Assembly: GCA_934045075.1 (NCBI GenBank)
Contig: OW203736.1
Coordinates: 9,005,109-9,069,108 of the forward strand
DNA from: Yponomeuta sedellus
Lineage: Eukaryota > Arthropoda > Insecta > Lepidoptera > Yponomeutidae
Direction: 5' to 3'
DNA length: 64,000 nucleotides
Below the pieces are notes generated by a model. That model saw only the letters and a list, made by a program, of their open reading frames with translations. It was not told the origin of the DNA and did not search any database. Made by a program: the position numbers and the translations under genes. Positions within the stretch are counted from its first letter, which is position 1, and each line of letters starts with the position of its first letter. This document shows, in pieces, positions 10,562-21,099 of the stretch.

Positions 10562-11400
10562 CTGTAAAATAAAGGTAATATTCCATTTCGAGAAGCATAA
10601 AGTTACAAAAGAGGACAGATTACAAATAAAAATATAACATTAATAAGTTAATCAAATGTTAAACAATAGGTCTTTAGGAAATGCTACGAAAGGATTGCGT
10701 TGGAAAGGGCGCTGCAATACAATTCGTACCATATTGAACTGTACAGGGAAGACAGGCTAGATGTTTCGGTATTGGAAATATTTAACATTGCCATGGATTG
10801 ATGAGCCACGGATCATCAATCCGTGGCTGCTGCGTTGTCGAATCCAGTCACGCCATAGACGACCGGTTCACATATTATGTATATATCTGGAAAGAGAACA
10901 CTTGGTTGCTGTAGCCATGTCATGTCTGTATTGTGGTTCATGGCGGGGGGGAGATATCAAAGTCCTCCAGCTCAATATCTGGATTACATAATAAGATATT
11001 CAGTGGAAATTGAGACAAGTTACTCGTCCCAATTTCCACTAATTGGTCATCATCTGTACTGTACTTACTTACTTCACCCGACAAAACGTGGCCTGGGCTC
11101 AGTTCAATAAGCTGGTATCTCTGCCTAACCGTTCTGGGAATATAAGCGTGAGTTGTATGTATTTTTTACATCTATAAAATAAAAAAAAATTAGAATGTTT
11201 ATTTCGGTAATTCAAATTACGTAATTTTTAACAGTATTTGGAGCCTCCTTTTAAGCAAAGAGATGCCTGTGTGAGGAAGCTCCGCTCTTACATACCCAGT
11301 GTTATATAATTTGTATAGTTTACACATAAACATTTTAAGAAAAGAAATATAGTTTCCTTTTTTCAAAAATAAAAATTTAAATAAAAAAATGAGAAAAAAA
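10562..11400. other. No gene recognised
   Basis: Contains only a small hairpin (AGCCACGGAT...ATCCGTGGCT, 10803-10827) and no long open frame. It may include an upstream exon of the Harbinger-2 element, which I cannot identify. Confidence 0.4.
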
Positions 11401-12290
11401 AACCTAAAAAACAATCAATTTGTGTATGTGTGTGTGTAAGAGTGTATGAGGGTGTATGTGTGTGTGTGAGAGTGAGTGGTTGTGCGTCATATGTGGGTGT
11501 ATTTTCTTTTTACCTTAGTCTGTACCATTAATTCAATTTCATCATAACTTTTAGTCTTAAGCCAACTTGTTAGGGTTTGTTTGCAGTCGGAGTATGTTAA
11601 TGAGTGGATTTTAATTTCTTTATTTAGGCGATTATACAAGCGTGCTGATTGAAAGGCATATTGCGTCATGGCAAAGGTTGAGTTAGCTTTTGGTTCAGCA
11701 GCTACTTTATAACTTCTCCTTTGACTTCTTGTATTATTATTATAATTTAGGGGAAGAGAGTTGTGTTTTTTTAGTATTAATTTTAATAAGTAAAGCTTCC
11801 TAACTGTTAGAAAATCGGTTATTGCATAGAGGCTCTCCGTCGGGATCTTTTTGGACTTTTATGTAAGATCTCTGAGCCCTTTCTAATTAGATAAATTTGG
11901 TTTTTTGTAGCACCACCCCATATTGGTAGACAATATGAGATAACCGACTGAGCCAATGAAATATAAATATTTTTAAGGAGGACTTTTGTGCTGATATGTC
12001 GCAGGGATTTAAACGTCCACATGAGCTTACGGATTCTGTTCATAATGAGCTCAATGTGTTCATGCCAAGAGAGTCGTTGGTCGACAGTGACGCATAAGTA
12101 TTTTACTTTTTGTACTTTATTTATAGTAACGCACCCAAAATTTATTTCTGGTGACTTTGAGCATTTATGAATTTTAATGAAGAAGTCATTTAGTGGTTGA
12201 GTTCGTTCATATTTAGTAAAACATAATTCGTTTTATGGGCATTTAAAGTTAGCAAATTAGAGTCAAGCCAGACTGCTACTTTGGCAAGTC

Positions 12291-12491
12291 TATAGGGAAG
12301 AGCGGGTGATCGTGCTCTTCTACTATAAAGGGAAATTTCCCGCCAGGCAGATCGTATGCCTGGGGACGGCCGGTCCAACTATTGTAAGTCGGACGTTATA
12401 TTTATGCTATGTCATTGAAACACTTTGATTGCGCGATGCAGGAATATTGGAGTTTGTAGTGCGCGCGCAGAGTTGACATGTGCTCGCCACA
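12291..12491 (-). repeat. TRIM 3' LTR
   Basis: 201 bp; no difference seen from the copy at 12902-13102, implying recent insertion. Contains a TATAAA-like motif (ACTATAAAGGG on the plus strand). Confidence 0.88.
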
Positions 12492-12901
12492 TCACTCCCC
12501 TTCAAGACCGTAGCTACGCATAGCTAGGTCTGATAGGAATCGAAGTCTGTGCTCTAAGCCTGCAAGTGCCAGGTGACGCTGAGTCAGTGAGTCGACTAGC
12601 GGTTGAGGGTGTTCGGCGGCTAACAGTCACTTCACCGGCGACAGTACCATGGAGCCCGCGCATGTGGTAGGAACCGGTGAAGGCTGCTGTACCACTGGCA
12701 ACGTGTACGTGTGCTATTGCTGTGTGGCTGCCGTGCCGAGGGGTTTGAGGAAGATCACTATCAGTCCCAATAGTCGGTGCGTTGACTGTAGTGGAACTGA
12801 TGAAGTGAGAGGGAAGATTGCTGGCCTTGCTTTGAGACTGATGTATGTGGGTTGCTGCGAGAGCGAAGGAAGGTTGACAATGTTCTGTCAGGGGTCACCA
12901 C

Positions 12902-13102
12902 TATAGGGAAGAGCGGGTGATCGTGCTCTTCTACTATAAAGGGAAATTTCCCGCCAGGCAGATCGTATGCCTGGGGACGGCCGGTCCAACTATTGTAAGT
13001 CGGACGTTATATTTATGCTATGTCATTGAAACACTTTGATTGCGCGATGCAGGAATATTGGAGTTTGTAGTGCGCGCGCAGAGTTGACATGTGCTCGCCA
13101 CA
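12902..13102 (-). repeat. TRIM 5' LTR
   Basis: 201-bp partner of 12291-12491. A diverged solo copy of the same family is at 56883-57071. Confidence 0.88.
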
Positions 13103-13415
13103 AGTCCATTCGCAGTTAATGTTTTGACACTATCCCACGTTTTTCCGGCAAAAAAGATAGCAGTGTCATCGGCATATGAGAAAGTGTCCGACGTCCACCT
13201 CATGTCACAGAGCTGGTTAATATAAACTAAATAAAGTGTCGGACCGAGGACACTACTCTGGGGGACGCCGAAAGAGACAGTTCCTTGTGAGCTTCCGAGG
13301 TCTCCTATTTTGCCAGTTTGCTTGCGTTCACAAAGGTAGTCTGTGAGTAATTCAATGGGGGTACCATTTATACCAACTTCCTCTAGCCTGTGCAGAAGGA
13401 TGGAGACAGACACCG

Positions 13416-13454
13416 CACAGTGCCGCGAGTGTTATGGGTTGGAAGACAAAAATC
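13416..13454 (+). repeat. Left terminus: heptamer, 23-bp spacer, nonamer
   Basis: CACAGTG (13416-13422), 23 bases (13423-13445), then ACAAAAATC (13446-13454). The V(D)J nonamer consensus ACAAAAACC differs at one position. This is the layout of a 23-RSS. Confidence 0.8.
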
Positions 13455-13798
13455 ATAACTCAATATATATGCATTTTTTTTAAATAATTTGTATTCAGAT
13501 GTATTAATATTGTATATATCTATAATTATTTATGAGTTTTATACCACTTATAGCGTTAAAACTCTTCATATAAAAATTATTTACAATTTAAACAATTCGC
13601 AATTACCTACAATTCTGTATTTACATTAATTTGTTCGTAATTTAAAACAACCTTAAATAAAAATAATAATATTTTTACACGTACAGGTAAGTTCTACCCA
13701 TATTCGTAAAATATCTTTAATTTTAACAATGTTCAAAAACAAATAATCATATAAATCAAAACAAACATTTCCATTTTTATATTTACTAATTACACGAC

Positions 13799-14483
13799 CT
13801 ATGAGGAGGGCTCCTGAGCTTGTTTGAAGTATATTCCAATATCTATAGTAACTTTAATACATTTATTTGAAATGACCCTTCTCTTTGATGGAACAAGCGG
13901 TTCAGAGCTCAACAGGAGACCTCTCATCAAGTCTTGGTTTGACTTTGATCTTGAGCATTTACGGGTGTGAAATAATCGGGGTTTTGTTGCCTCTTTGTTT
14001 CTTGCCTTCAGTTCGTCCTCTGATAGTTGGCCAATTATTAAGGAAAGTGACCCAATTATCTCACACGGATGTACAGTTCGGGTGCACGGCATTACCGAAG
14101 ACCTTAATAGGTTGTACTTCCTCTTTGATAAGTCTAAATCAAGGCATAGAGCTATTTCTTGATGAGTAGTTACAAAAGATGCCTTACTTTCTGTCGAAGT
14201 ATTAGCAACTAAATCAGCAGCAAATTGCAGCTCCATTGCCAGCCAAAGTTTCCATTACACGCCTTTTCTTGGACTTCAGTGAAGCTTCAGCAAAGGGCTT
14301 GCGCGGCCTGCCACGGGGACGACTAGGGTCAGGCTGGTTTTCTTCAACTGCTAGCGTACTTGCCGTACATTCCGGCATGCATATTTCCTGCTGCAGCCAA
14401 GATTCGTACCGTTTTTTAAATCTATGGCGGCTCCGACCAATTTCTTTCCATTTTTTCTCTATTGTACGGCAAAAAACCGGCAT
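13799..14483 (-). pseudogene. RAG1-like/Transib transposase fragments
   Basis: Two overlapping minus-strand frames. The first (14483-14214) carries the N-terminal basic motif RGRPRKPFAEASLKSKKRRV. The second (14236-13799) carries DLDLSKRKYNLLRSSV, then jumps to the C-terminal catalytic region LIIGQLSEDELKARNKEATK. The latter parallels the vertebrate RAG1 segment around its catalytic Glu (GAWASEGNESGNK) and ends with SNQDLMRGLLLSSEPL. The middle of the protein (first two catalytic Asp residues and the zinc C2/H2 region) is deleted; those regions are seen in the second copy at 52.1-53.4 kb. The motifs link the two copies, and the CACAGTG ends support the family. Non-functional. I could not run a profile search, so the assignment rests on motif comparison. 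Confidence 0.72.
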
Positions 14484-15134
14484 TTCTTCGTCACTTGTTC
14501 ATGAAAATGACAAGGTCATTCTATAAGGTTCAACAAAGAACAAATCTTGATAAAAAGGGCTGACTTTTGGTTGATTTTGTCACTCTCTAACCATACTTCC
14601 GCTAGGTCTGCGTTTTTGATTGCCTGCCTGTCCCTAGAAAAAAAATTGTAACAAAATAAATCGCAAGCAGAAGCAGATAAAAATTATGTATAAGTAAGTT
14701 TATTAGTCTAGTAACAATATTACATAAGAATTACAAAACGTAATGTGACGTTTTTTTTAAAACCTTCTTCAAAGTTTGAGTTTGCTTAACTTTTAGCACA
14801 TTTGGAACAGTTACTTTGGATACACACAGAATTAAACATAGATACTGCAAGAACTTGATTAAATTATTATTTTAAAGTTACATACCTTGGCTTGAAATAT
14901 CCATAGTTGGTGGTCCTAAACACTTGCTAATTTCGACACTGTGATGCACTGTCCGCAACTGACTTTTTGTAACGTAAAACGCAATATACGCAATGCATTA
15001 AAACGACGAATTGGACCGGTCATAATTACCTCATTAGAGGGTAGGAGCTCATAAAAACAGGTACCCGTTATGTGTTGACTACTAACCTATGCAGCAAAAT
15101 CAATAAATACATGCAATTGCACATTAGGTTTTTT

Positions 15135-15163
15135 TATTTTTGTCTAAGGAGCGCGGCACTGTG
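15135..15163 (-). repeat. Right terminus: heptamer, 13-bp spacer, nonamer
   Basis: On the minus strand: CACAGTG (15163-15157), 13 bases (15156-15144), then ACAAAAATA (15143-15135), seven of nine matching the RSS nonamer consensus. Counting from a 12-base spacer the nonamer is one base out of phase. Confidence 0.75.
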
Positions 15164-15426
15164 CACCGTGTCAAAAGACTTTTTAAAACAAGGAACACAG
15201 CGAGGTATTTATCCCCTCTGTTCGCCCGGGTTGTAACAGTATTAGTAAGTGCCAATATTGCGTCTTCCGTGGACATTCCTTGTCTGAAACCAAACTGTGG
15301 CTCGGAAAAAATATTAAATTTTGTTAAGTACCTAGTTTATTAACCGAGTATTTATAAGTTTCTCTAAGATTTTTGATAGAACTGGCAAGACGTAAATAGG
15401 CCTACAGTTAGAAGGGTTAGATTTGT

Positions 15427-15554
15427 CTCCATCCTTATTCACAGGGGTAATGTTGGCTTTTTTCAAAGCTTCAGGAAATATACCTTTTTGCTCCATCCTT
15501 ATTCACAGGGGTAATGTTGGCTTTTTTCAAAGCTTCAGGAAATATACCTTTTTG
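15427..15554. repeat. 64-bp perfect tandem duplication inside LINE-1
   Basis: The 64-bp unit starting CTCCATCCTTATTCACAGGG occurs twice head to tail (15427-15490, 15491-15554) with no difference seen, breaking the LINE RT frame. A recent replication or repair duplication, or an assembly artefact. Confidence 0.85.
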
Positions 15555-16320
15555 AAAACATAGGTCCACTAAGTAAGTTATGATTGGGATTACTAATTCG
15601 TGGACTGTTTTAAGAAAAGTAGTCTGTATATTGTCCCATCCAGGTGAACTGTCCAATTTTAGGCTGAACAGAATAGCATGCACTTCCATATGGTCAGTGT
15701 CTAGTAAAACAAAAGATGACAGTGGGCCTGTAAGCGTATTAACGTCAGTATTCAGTGGAGCTTTATTACCTGCTAATATTTCTTCTGCAAGTGTCGTACC
15801 AACATTGGCAAAGTATTTGTTCACCTTATAAGGAGAATCTGCAGGAGTTGGCGAGGAGTTCAGAAGCTCGGTATTTTGTTTCTTAACTGGTTCATTTACG
15901 GTTTGTGATGTGGTTAATTGCGTTCCAAAGTTTTTTAGGGTCTTTTTGGGCGTTTGCTAATTTCTCGCGGTCAAATTTTCGTTTCAGCTTTTTAATTAAG
16001 CAGTTACAATGATTGCGGTACCTTTTGAATATTATTTTTAATATTTCATTGTTTGTGTCTTGTTTTAATTTTTTGCATAATATTTCGATTTCTTATGCAT
16101 CTAAGTAGTCCTAAAGTCATCCACGGTTTGATCATCTGATGTTTATTTGGTATCCTAATTGTAATTGTATTCATTACTAGGCATCGCTGTAGGTTTGTTA
16201 TGAAGTTGTTTGCAACTATGTTTGGATTATTATAAGTTAGCAGATTTTGAAGGTTATTGTTTTTCATGTAATCAAGAGCATCTTCTAAGTTGATTTTACA
16301 TTTAGTTTTTATAAGATTAT

Positions 16321-17050
16321 ATTTAGGTAGATAGATAGAGAACACTTTATTGCACAACCAGAAAAATATTACAACCATGATTCTTAAATCTAATTTAAAA
16401 ACCTATTTAAATCTAAGTAATGTTATACAATTGGCGGTCTTATCGCTAAGAGCGATCTCTTCCAGACAATCTTTGGATGGAGTGGATTGCATGAAGAATT
16501 TAGTCGATACGTTTAGCATGTACATAAATAGTTAAATCTAAAATTATATTGATAACAAACAGCAAAACAGTGCGAGAATATGATTACTTATATTATTATT
16601 TAAATATTTGTACCTTACCTACGATATAAGGTACAAATATTTAAATAATAATATACATACTTAAATAACTAAAAAAAAAATACATATACAATTAAATACA
16701 TATAGGTAAGCAACATATACTTAAATAATAATATACATAAATACCTAAAAATAAATACTTATACAATTAAATATATATAAGTAACAGTTTTCCAGTTTAT
16801 CCAGTGAGATAGTGGGATTTCACCAATGCCTTAAAACAAGCCAAGGACTTTGCTTTTCTCACTTCCACGGGCAGATCATTCCATAAATGGACTGCCTGAA
16901 CCGTGAAAGAGGAGCCATAAAATTTTGAACTGTGGAGAGGAGTTTTGAGGAGAATGTTTTGGGATGAGCGAAGAGTCAGGCTATGGGAAGAATTGAGAAA
17001 CTCGAAACGCTCTTTGAGGTAAAAGACACCATCGAACGCCGCTGCAAGTT
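16321..17050 (-). pseudogene. LINE-2 3' fragments (CR1/Jockey-like)
   Basis: A minus-strand RT C-terminus at about 17050-16790 (AFDGVFYLKERFEFLNSSHS, then LWNDLPVEVRKAKSL) is typical of the last part of CR1/Jockey-type ORF2. A separate 3' UTR end at 16550-16321 reads GCGATAAGACCGCC, then GTGCAATAAAGTG, then a TCTATC repeat, the usual 3' tail of lepidopteran LINEs. An AT-rich 28-bp inverted repeat (16590-16617 and 16627-16654) lies between. They may be two truncated LINEs rather than one. Confidence 0.65.
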
Positions 17051-17059
17051 AAATAATTA

Positions 17060-18049
17060 TAAGACCTGCCTACCCCATGAACTTAAATAAACAAGCTAAA
17101 TATTCTACAACCTTAAAAACTGAAATAAATAATCGCACTTCACTATAACCGATCGAATTATTCTACCTACCTACTCCTGTTAAAGTTGTGAGGATTCCAC
17201 CTTTGAAATAGTGAAATGGCAAAGCTTCTATGGTCCGGACTTCCTTTTAGAGAACCCGCATCAAATAAGCAAGACCCATATCTCTATTCAAATGCACAAT
17301 GCACCACTTCCTTCGAAATTCTGGACTACCAGCAGTCGACAAACAAACGCGTATCAAAACCTATCTCGATCTCTTGTTGAACAATGATCCAAGCCCATGT
17401 CGAACTCGCCAAAAGCCAACGTAGCTTCCTCATTATAAGCTATGCTTGTATGTGAGGGGAGAGTCAACTTAAGACTTGCACCGTGGACTCAACAATCCTA
17501 ACTGCTACCTACTCTTAATCGTCGCGTTTATTTTTTTACGGTCTTGTAACCATTGGGTTCTGGAACGTTTATGATAATGGTCCGGCCTCGCTGCTCCTCA
17601 CTGCAGCTGCCTTGCCATCTCTATTACTCCTCACAGCTTTAAGCTTGTCATGAAAAATAGATACATTATTAAATTATAATATTTACATATTTAAGATTTT
17701 GTTGTACGAGGAGACTCGGCTCACATCTCTATAATAAATTCTCCTTTCAATAATCCACATTTTTTTTATTGTCTTTCTCTTCGGGCAAAACAACGCTATC
17801 CTCTTTTTTTTTCTTACTCGTGCTCTGGGAAATTTTCCTGTGGCACTGCGCGTTACCACTTTAAATGACGGACAAAGGAGAAGCAGATTATTGTTTCCGC
17901 GTATTTGTCAGGGCCAGCACTACATTTGGTGGAATTGGATGGAGCACTAAGGCATGATTTTGTATTGTTCGCGTTGACTACGCTACCAGGATATTAATGC
18001 TAAGTGGTCTATAATGTTTATTTTGTTAAATCGCTAGTGAGCTAAACTA
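17060..18049. other. No gene recognised; leader of gypsy-1 probably included
   Basis: No element motif identified between 17060 and about 17880. The last part (17880-18049) is probably the 5' leader or LTR edge of the gypsy-1 remnant, but no LTR pair was found. Confidence 0.4.
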
Positions 18050-18057
18050 TTGGTAGA

Positions 18058-18163
18058 AGAAGTTTGTGTGTGGGTAATGGCGACCACGTTTGATGGCTTG
18101 ACGAACGAATTCATAGACATCAGTCGTCAAGCCATCCAACGTGGTGGCCACACACAAACTTCT
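18058..18163. repeat. Inverted duplication in gypsy-1 gag start
   Basis: Arms 18058-18105 and 18124-18163 are reverse complements (about 40 bp after allowing a 10-base insert in the left arm), with an 18-base loop. Confidence 0.85.
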
Positions 18164-19121
18164 ATTATCTCGGTTGAAGCAATGGTTTCTAGCAAACAAA
18201 TTAACGAACGAGACGGACAAAGCAGGCGTTCAAAGACGCGCCATCTTGATTTGTGCAATCACAGAGTCGTCTTGCAAACTAACAAGCGACTTGGCGTTGC
18301 CGAAGAAATTGGATTCTATAGACTTCGAAGATATTGTGGATGGGATTGTAAAATGACCATTTCACCCCGAAACGGTGCGGGTTTGCGGAGCGATCAACAT
18401 TCTATGCGGCGGCGCAGAGGACAAAGGAGGGACACGCGCAGTAGGCTGCAAGGCTAAAAGGGGTGGCAGCACATTGCGGGTTCTCTAACTTGGAGGAGAC
18501 ATTGCTGGATCGTTTTGTCATGGAAATGGCAATGGGGCCCGAGCGTGAAAAGCTATTCGCGCAGAAGATAGAAGATTTAACTCTGGCGAAAGCGGTAGAC
18601 TTGGCTGCGAGCGTGTGGTCTACACGCGCAGGCGCGGCTGCGGCTGCGGCGAGTCAACCGCCGGTCGGCGCGGTCCTGGCTATAGTCAAACAGAAACAAA
18701 AGAAAAAGTGTCCACGCTGTGGTTATACAAACCATAAAGAGGCGGAGTGCCGGTTCGCCACATATTTGAGCAGGAAGTGCGGTCGTAAGGGGCACATCTT
18801 AATAAGATGTGCCCAGGAGGGCTTCGTGTGAAAAACATAGAGGAATGTGCCGAGGGTGAGAGCGACGATGGTGAGTCGAACGAGCCTTTTTATAATATAC
18901 GTTGCGACGGTGGCAAACCGATGTTAGAAACAGTGTCTGTTAACGGGGTTCTTTTGGAATTCAAAGTCGATAGCGGCTCGGCTGTTACTGTAATTTCAAA
19001 CGGAACATATAAAAAACATTTTTCCGCGGTGCCATTGTCGTTGAGTAAAAAGAAACTCGTGAGCTATACCGGTAAGAAGATAGATACGGTAGGTTATATG
19101 CCAGTATCCGCGTCGTACTTA

Positions 19122-19170
19122 CAAGACTTGACGCACACAAACACTTAGTGTTTGTGTGCGTCAAGTCTTG
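19122..19170. repeat. Snap-back inverted duplication in gypsy-1 protease
   Basis: Perfect 23-bp arms starting CAAGACTTGACGCACAC with a 3-base loop. It breaks the protease frame; the coding sequence continues in register after it. Confidence 0.88.
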
Positions 19171-19370
19171 ATGTATATGTACTCGTAGTACGGGGCAGCG
19201 GGCCTTCTTTGCTGGGCCGCGATTTTATTAGTTGTTTTGATTTGGAAATATCACCGATCATGTACTGTGCTGAGTCTAATGGAGATGAAATCGAGGCCTT
19301 GAGCAAGGGATTCCCGGCGGTGACGTGTTCTCAAATGAGTTAGGCATTTTCAAAAAATATAAGGTGAAGT

Positions 19371-19950
19371 TAACACTCAAGCCAGAGGCAAAACGTAGTG
19401 TTTTAAATAATTAATTTATACATATCGCCCATTTAAAACGACAACGTGACATAATGAAAATTCCAGATTTTTAATGTTAATGTTAATGAAAGAGACAACT
19501 TTACTGCGCCATATTGCGATGGACCGTTGTCTCTTTTGGACACGTTGTTTGGTTCGACACCATGACAAATTAGTTGTCAACTAGCGAGCAGAGAGTGAAG
19601 AACTCCCAATTTGTCGATAAAACTTGGCATTACGTGTTTTGCGACATAACTACTTCCTGCCCGGTAGTGAGGAAACAGCAGTCGACAGAACGGAAATGTT
19701 AAGACTGAAAATGTGGCCGGAGCCACCAAAAATATGAATATTGTGTGGAAGCTTTGAGCTATCAGGGCCTTAAAATAAGGAGATGAAAGAAAACGATTAG
19801 TACTAAGCACAATCTTTATTACCTAACGTTAATTTACAGTTAGCAATAGTACAATTGTGAAACCTTAGTATCCAAACCCAGACAATTACTTAATTAAATT
19901 CTGAAAAGCTCAGAGCAGAGTGGGGTCGCTACAGAAGGTGGTTCTTATTG
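19371..19950. other. No gene recognised
   Basis: A short pol-like trace right after gypsy-1 (ELGIFKKYKVKLTLKPEAKR around 19345) fades. The remainder is AT-rich with no further similarity and is the target of the gypsy-2 insertion. Confidence 0.4.
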
Positions 19951-19954
19951 GTTC

Positions 19955-20155
19955 ATATGCAGGCCTCGGGGCGCCCGCAGTTGGGTTTGCGACGAAAATC
20001 AAATATATTAAATTAAACTCAAAAATGCATATTCACTTCACGGCTGTATTTTGAAATCTGACAAATAAAGGAAAAAAAACTGAAAAGCGTAAAACTAAAT
20101 TCAAATTACAAAAAATCATAAAATAAAATAAAATCCTCTGTAGAGAGCCGCCACA
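19955..20155 (-). repeat. gypsy-2 3' LTR
   Basis: 201 bp; matches 21919-22119 as far as I can read. A polypurine tract is adjacent at 20156-20170. Confidence 0.88.
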
Positions 20156-20434
20156 GTACTCCCCCTCTAAATAAGAAAAAAAATTAATAAAAGAATGGTA
20201 CCCCTGCTTACCCATAAACACAAAAAAATCACTGTCACTTAACATATTTACAAAAACGAAACTTTAATTTACCTCATTAATATAAACACCTTATATACAG
20301 AGTAACCCTATATACAAGGCAAACTTTCGCTACAAATTAAATCTAACTTTTGGTTTAACTACTCTACCTGACCTTGTGACAGTAGTAGTAGTAGAACCGG
20401 TTGTGGTAGTGGGTGTAACAGGATTTGCCAAAAC

Positions 20435-21000
20435 TTATGAGTATAATTTGCAATTTGTAGGGTTTGATGAAATGTGATGGGGTGAATCTAAAAGAAAAGC
20501 AGGCTTCAATCGATCAACCGAAACAACTGAAGTTCGGCCAGGCATTTCCAAAGTGAAATGTTTTTCTGTTTTGTTCAAAACCTTGTATGGGCCGTCATAA
20601 TTTGGATTTAATGATTTAACTAGTCGATCATTCCTAATAAAAACATGGGTGCATTTCGATAAATGAGGATGTATAAAAATGTTTCGTCGGTCTGTCTGTC
20701 TTTTGTCCGGTGAAACTAATGACTGTAATGTATTTTGAAGTTTTTTTACAACATCTGTTTCGTCTGTGATGGGTTTAGATGGAACCATAAAATCCCCAGG
20801 AAGTCTAAACGAAGTGCCATACACCAATTCACTAGGGCTGTGACCGGAGTCTGCTTTTATTGCTGACCTAAGACCTAACAACACTGTGGGCAATTCGTCT
20901 GCCCAGTGGATATCACTACAACGAGCTCTAAATGCATCTTTAAGCACTCGATGCCACCTTTCGACCCGACCATTGTCATTAAATGTACCACCCAAACATA
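20435..21000 (-). pseudogene. gypsy-2 integrase C-terminal part
   Basis: The minus-strand frame begins in inverted LTR sequence and then reads integrase: GGTFNDNGRVERWHRVLKDA contains the catalytic Glu region of rve integrases, followed by DELPTVLLGLRSAIKADSGH and SPSELVYGTSFRLPGDF, then the C-terminal HPHLSKCTHVFIRND and YDGPYKVLNKTEKHFTLEM with SVDRLKPAFL. The N-terminal zinc domain and the first two catalytic Asp residues are missing because the frame starts at the inversion junction near 21000. Confidence 0.85.
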
Positions 21001-21099
21001 ATTTAATATATTTGATTTTCGTCGCAAACCCAACTGCGGGCGCCCCGAGGCCTGCATATCTGGTGACACCCCGACGTGATTTTATAAATACCGCTCGCA

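Larger units (their letters stand above)
12291..13102 (-). mobile_element. TRIM-like miniature LTR retrotransposon (812 bp)
   Basis: Two matching 201-bp direct repeats (12291-12491, 12902-13102) flank a 410-bp core. On the minus strand the LTR runs TGTGGCGAG...CCCTATA. The primer site TGGTGACCCC (12891-12900) lies one base after the 5' LTR, and a purine tract GAAGGGGAGTGA abuts the 3' LTR (12492-12503). A 4-bp TSD AGTC flanks it (12287-12290 and 13103-13106), as for gypsy-type integrases. The core encodes no gag or pol; an 85-codon Cys-rich frame on the opposite strand (12649-12906) is probably chance. Must be mobilised in trans. It interrupts the LINE-1 RT. Confidence 0.88.
13416..15163. mobile_element. 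Transib-like DNA transposon with RSS-like ends
   Basis: 1,748 bp bounded by the inverted repeat CACAGTGCCGCG (13416-13427 and its complement at 15152-15163) and by an exact 5-bp duplication CACCG (13411-13415, 15164-15168). Removing element and duplication restores the LINE-1 frame around SFDTV. Transib elements are known for 5-bp GC-rich duplications and ends beginning CACNNTG; here the heptamer equals the V(D)J RSS heptamer CACAGTG. An A-rich nonamer follows at 23 bp on the left and 13 bp on the right. Inside, minus-strand fragments of a RAG1-like transposase remain (13799-14483), so this is an internally deleted or decayed copy. The rest (14500-15120) shows no further coding. Confidence 0.82.
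11400..16320 (-). pseudogene. LINE-1: Jockey/CR1-like non-LTR retrotransposon, interrupted twice
   Basis: The minus-strand RT protein is read in pieces. The linker after the endonuclease is at 16320-16050 (KPWMTLGLLRCIRNRN, the same motif as the intact LINE-5). The N-terminal RT region is at 15824-15440 (KLDSSPGWDNIQTTFLK) and RT domains 2-3 at 15350-15170 (PQFGFRQGMSTEDA, SFDTV). After the Transib insertion it continues at 13410-13110 (SFGVPQSSVLGP and the active-site box SYADDTAIFF). After the TRIM insertion it continues at 12290-12190 (WLDSNLLTLNAHKT) and 12043-11819 (VISYCLPIWGGA). The 3' UTR holds a TG-rich microsatellite near 11420-11480. Stops, frameshifts and a 64-bp duplication make it inactive. 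Confidence 0.85.
18050..19370 (+). pseudogene. gypsy-1 gag-protease remnant
   Basis: Gag begins around 18141 (LKQWFLANKLTNETDKAGVQ...) and breaks near 18356. It continues from 18463 with HCGFSNLEETLLDRFVMEMA and the zinc-knuckle area CPRCGYTNHKEAEC followed by CGRKGHILIRC (the second knuckle lacks its first Cys pair). The protease is at 18930-19330 with active site FKVDSGSAVTVIS and the end motif SLLGRDFI. After SQMS the frame decays and RT and integrase are absent. Two inverted duplications (18058-18163 and 19122-19170) interrupt the frame; removing the second rejoins LTHTNT with LDVYVLVV. Inactive, truncated Ty3/gypsy element; no LTR found. Confidence 0.78.

Noticed and set aside
10361..10572. 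Two plus-strand frames rich in Leu/His
   Set aside because: Antisense of the acidic Gln/Asp linker of the Harbinger-2 transposase.
12649..12906. 85-residue cysteine-rich protein
   Set aside because: It lies on the strand opposite the TRIM, spans its primer site, and has no homologue or signal I recognise; most likely a chance frame in GC-richer sequence.
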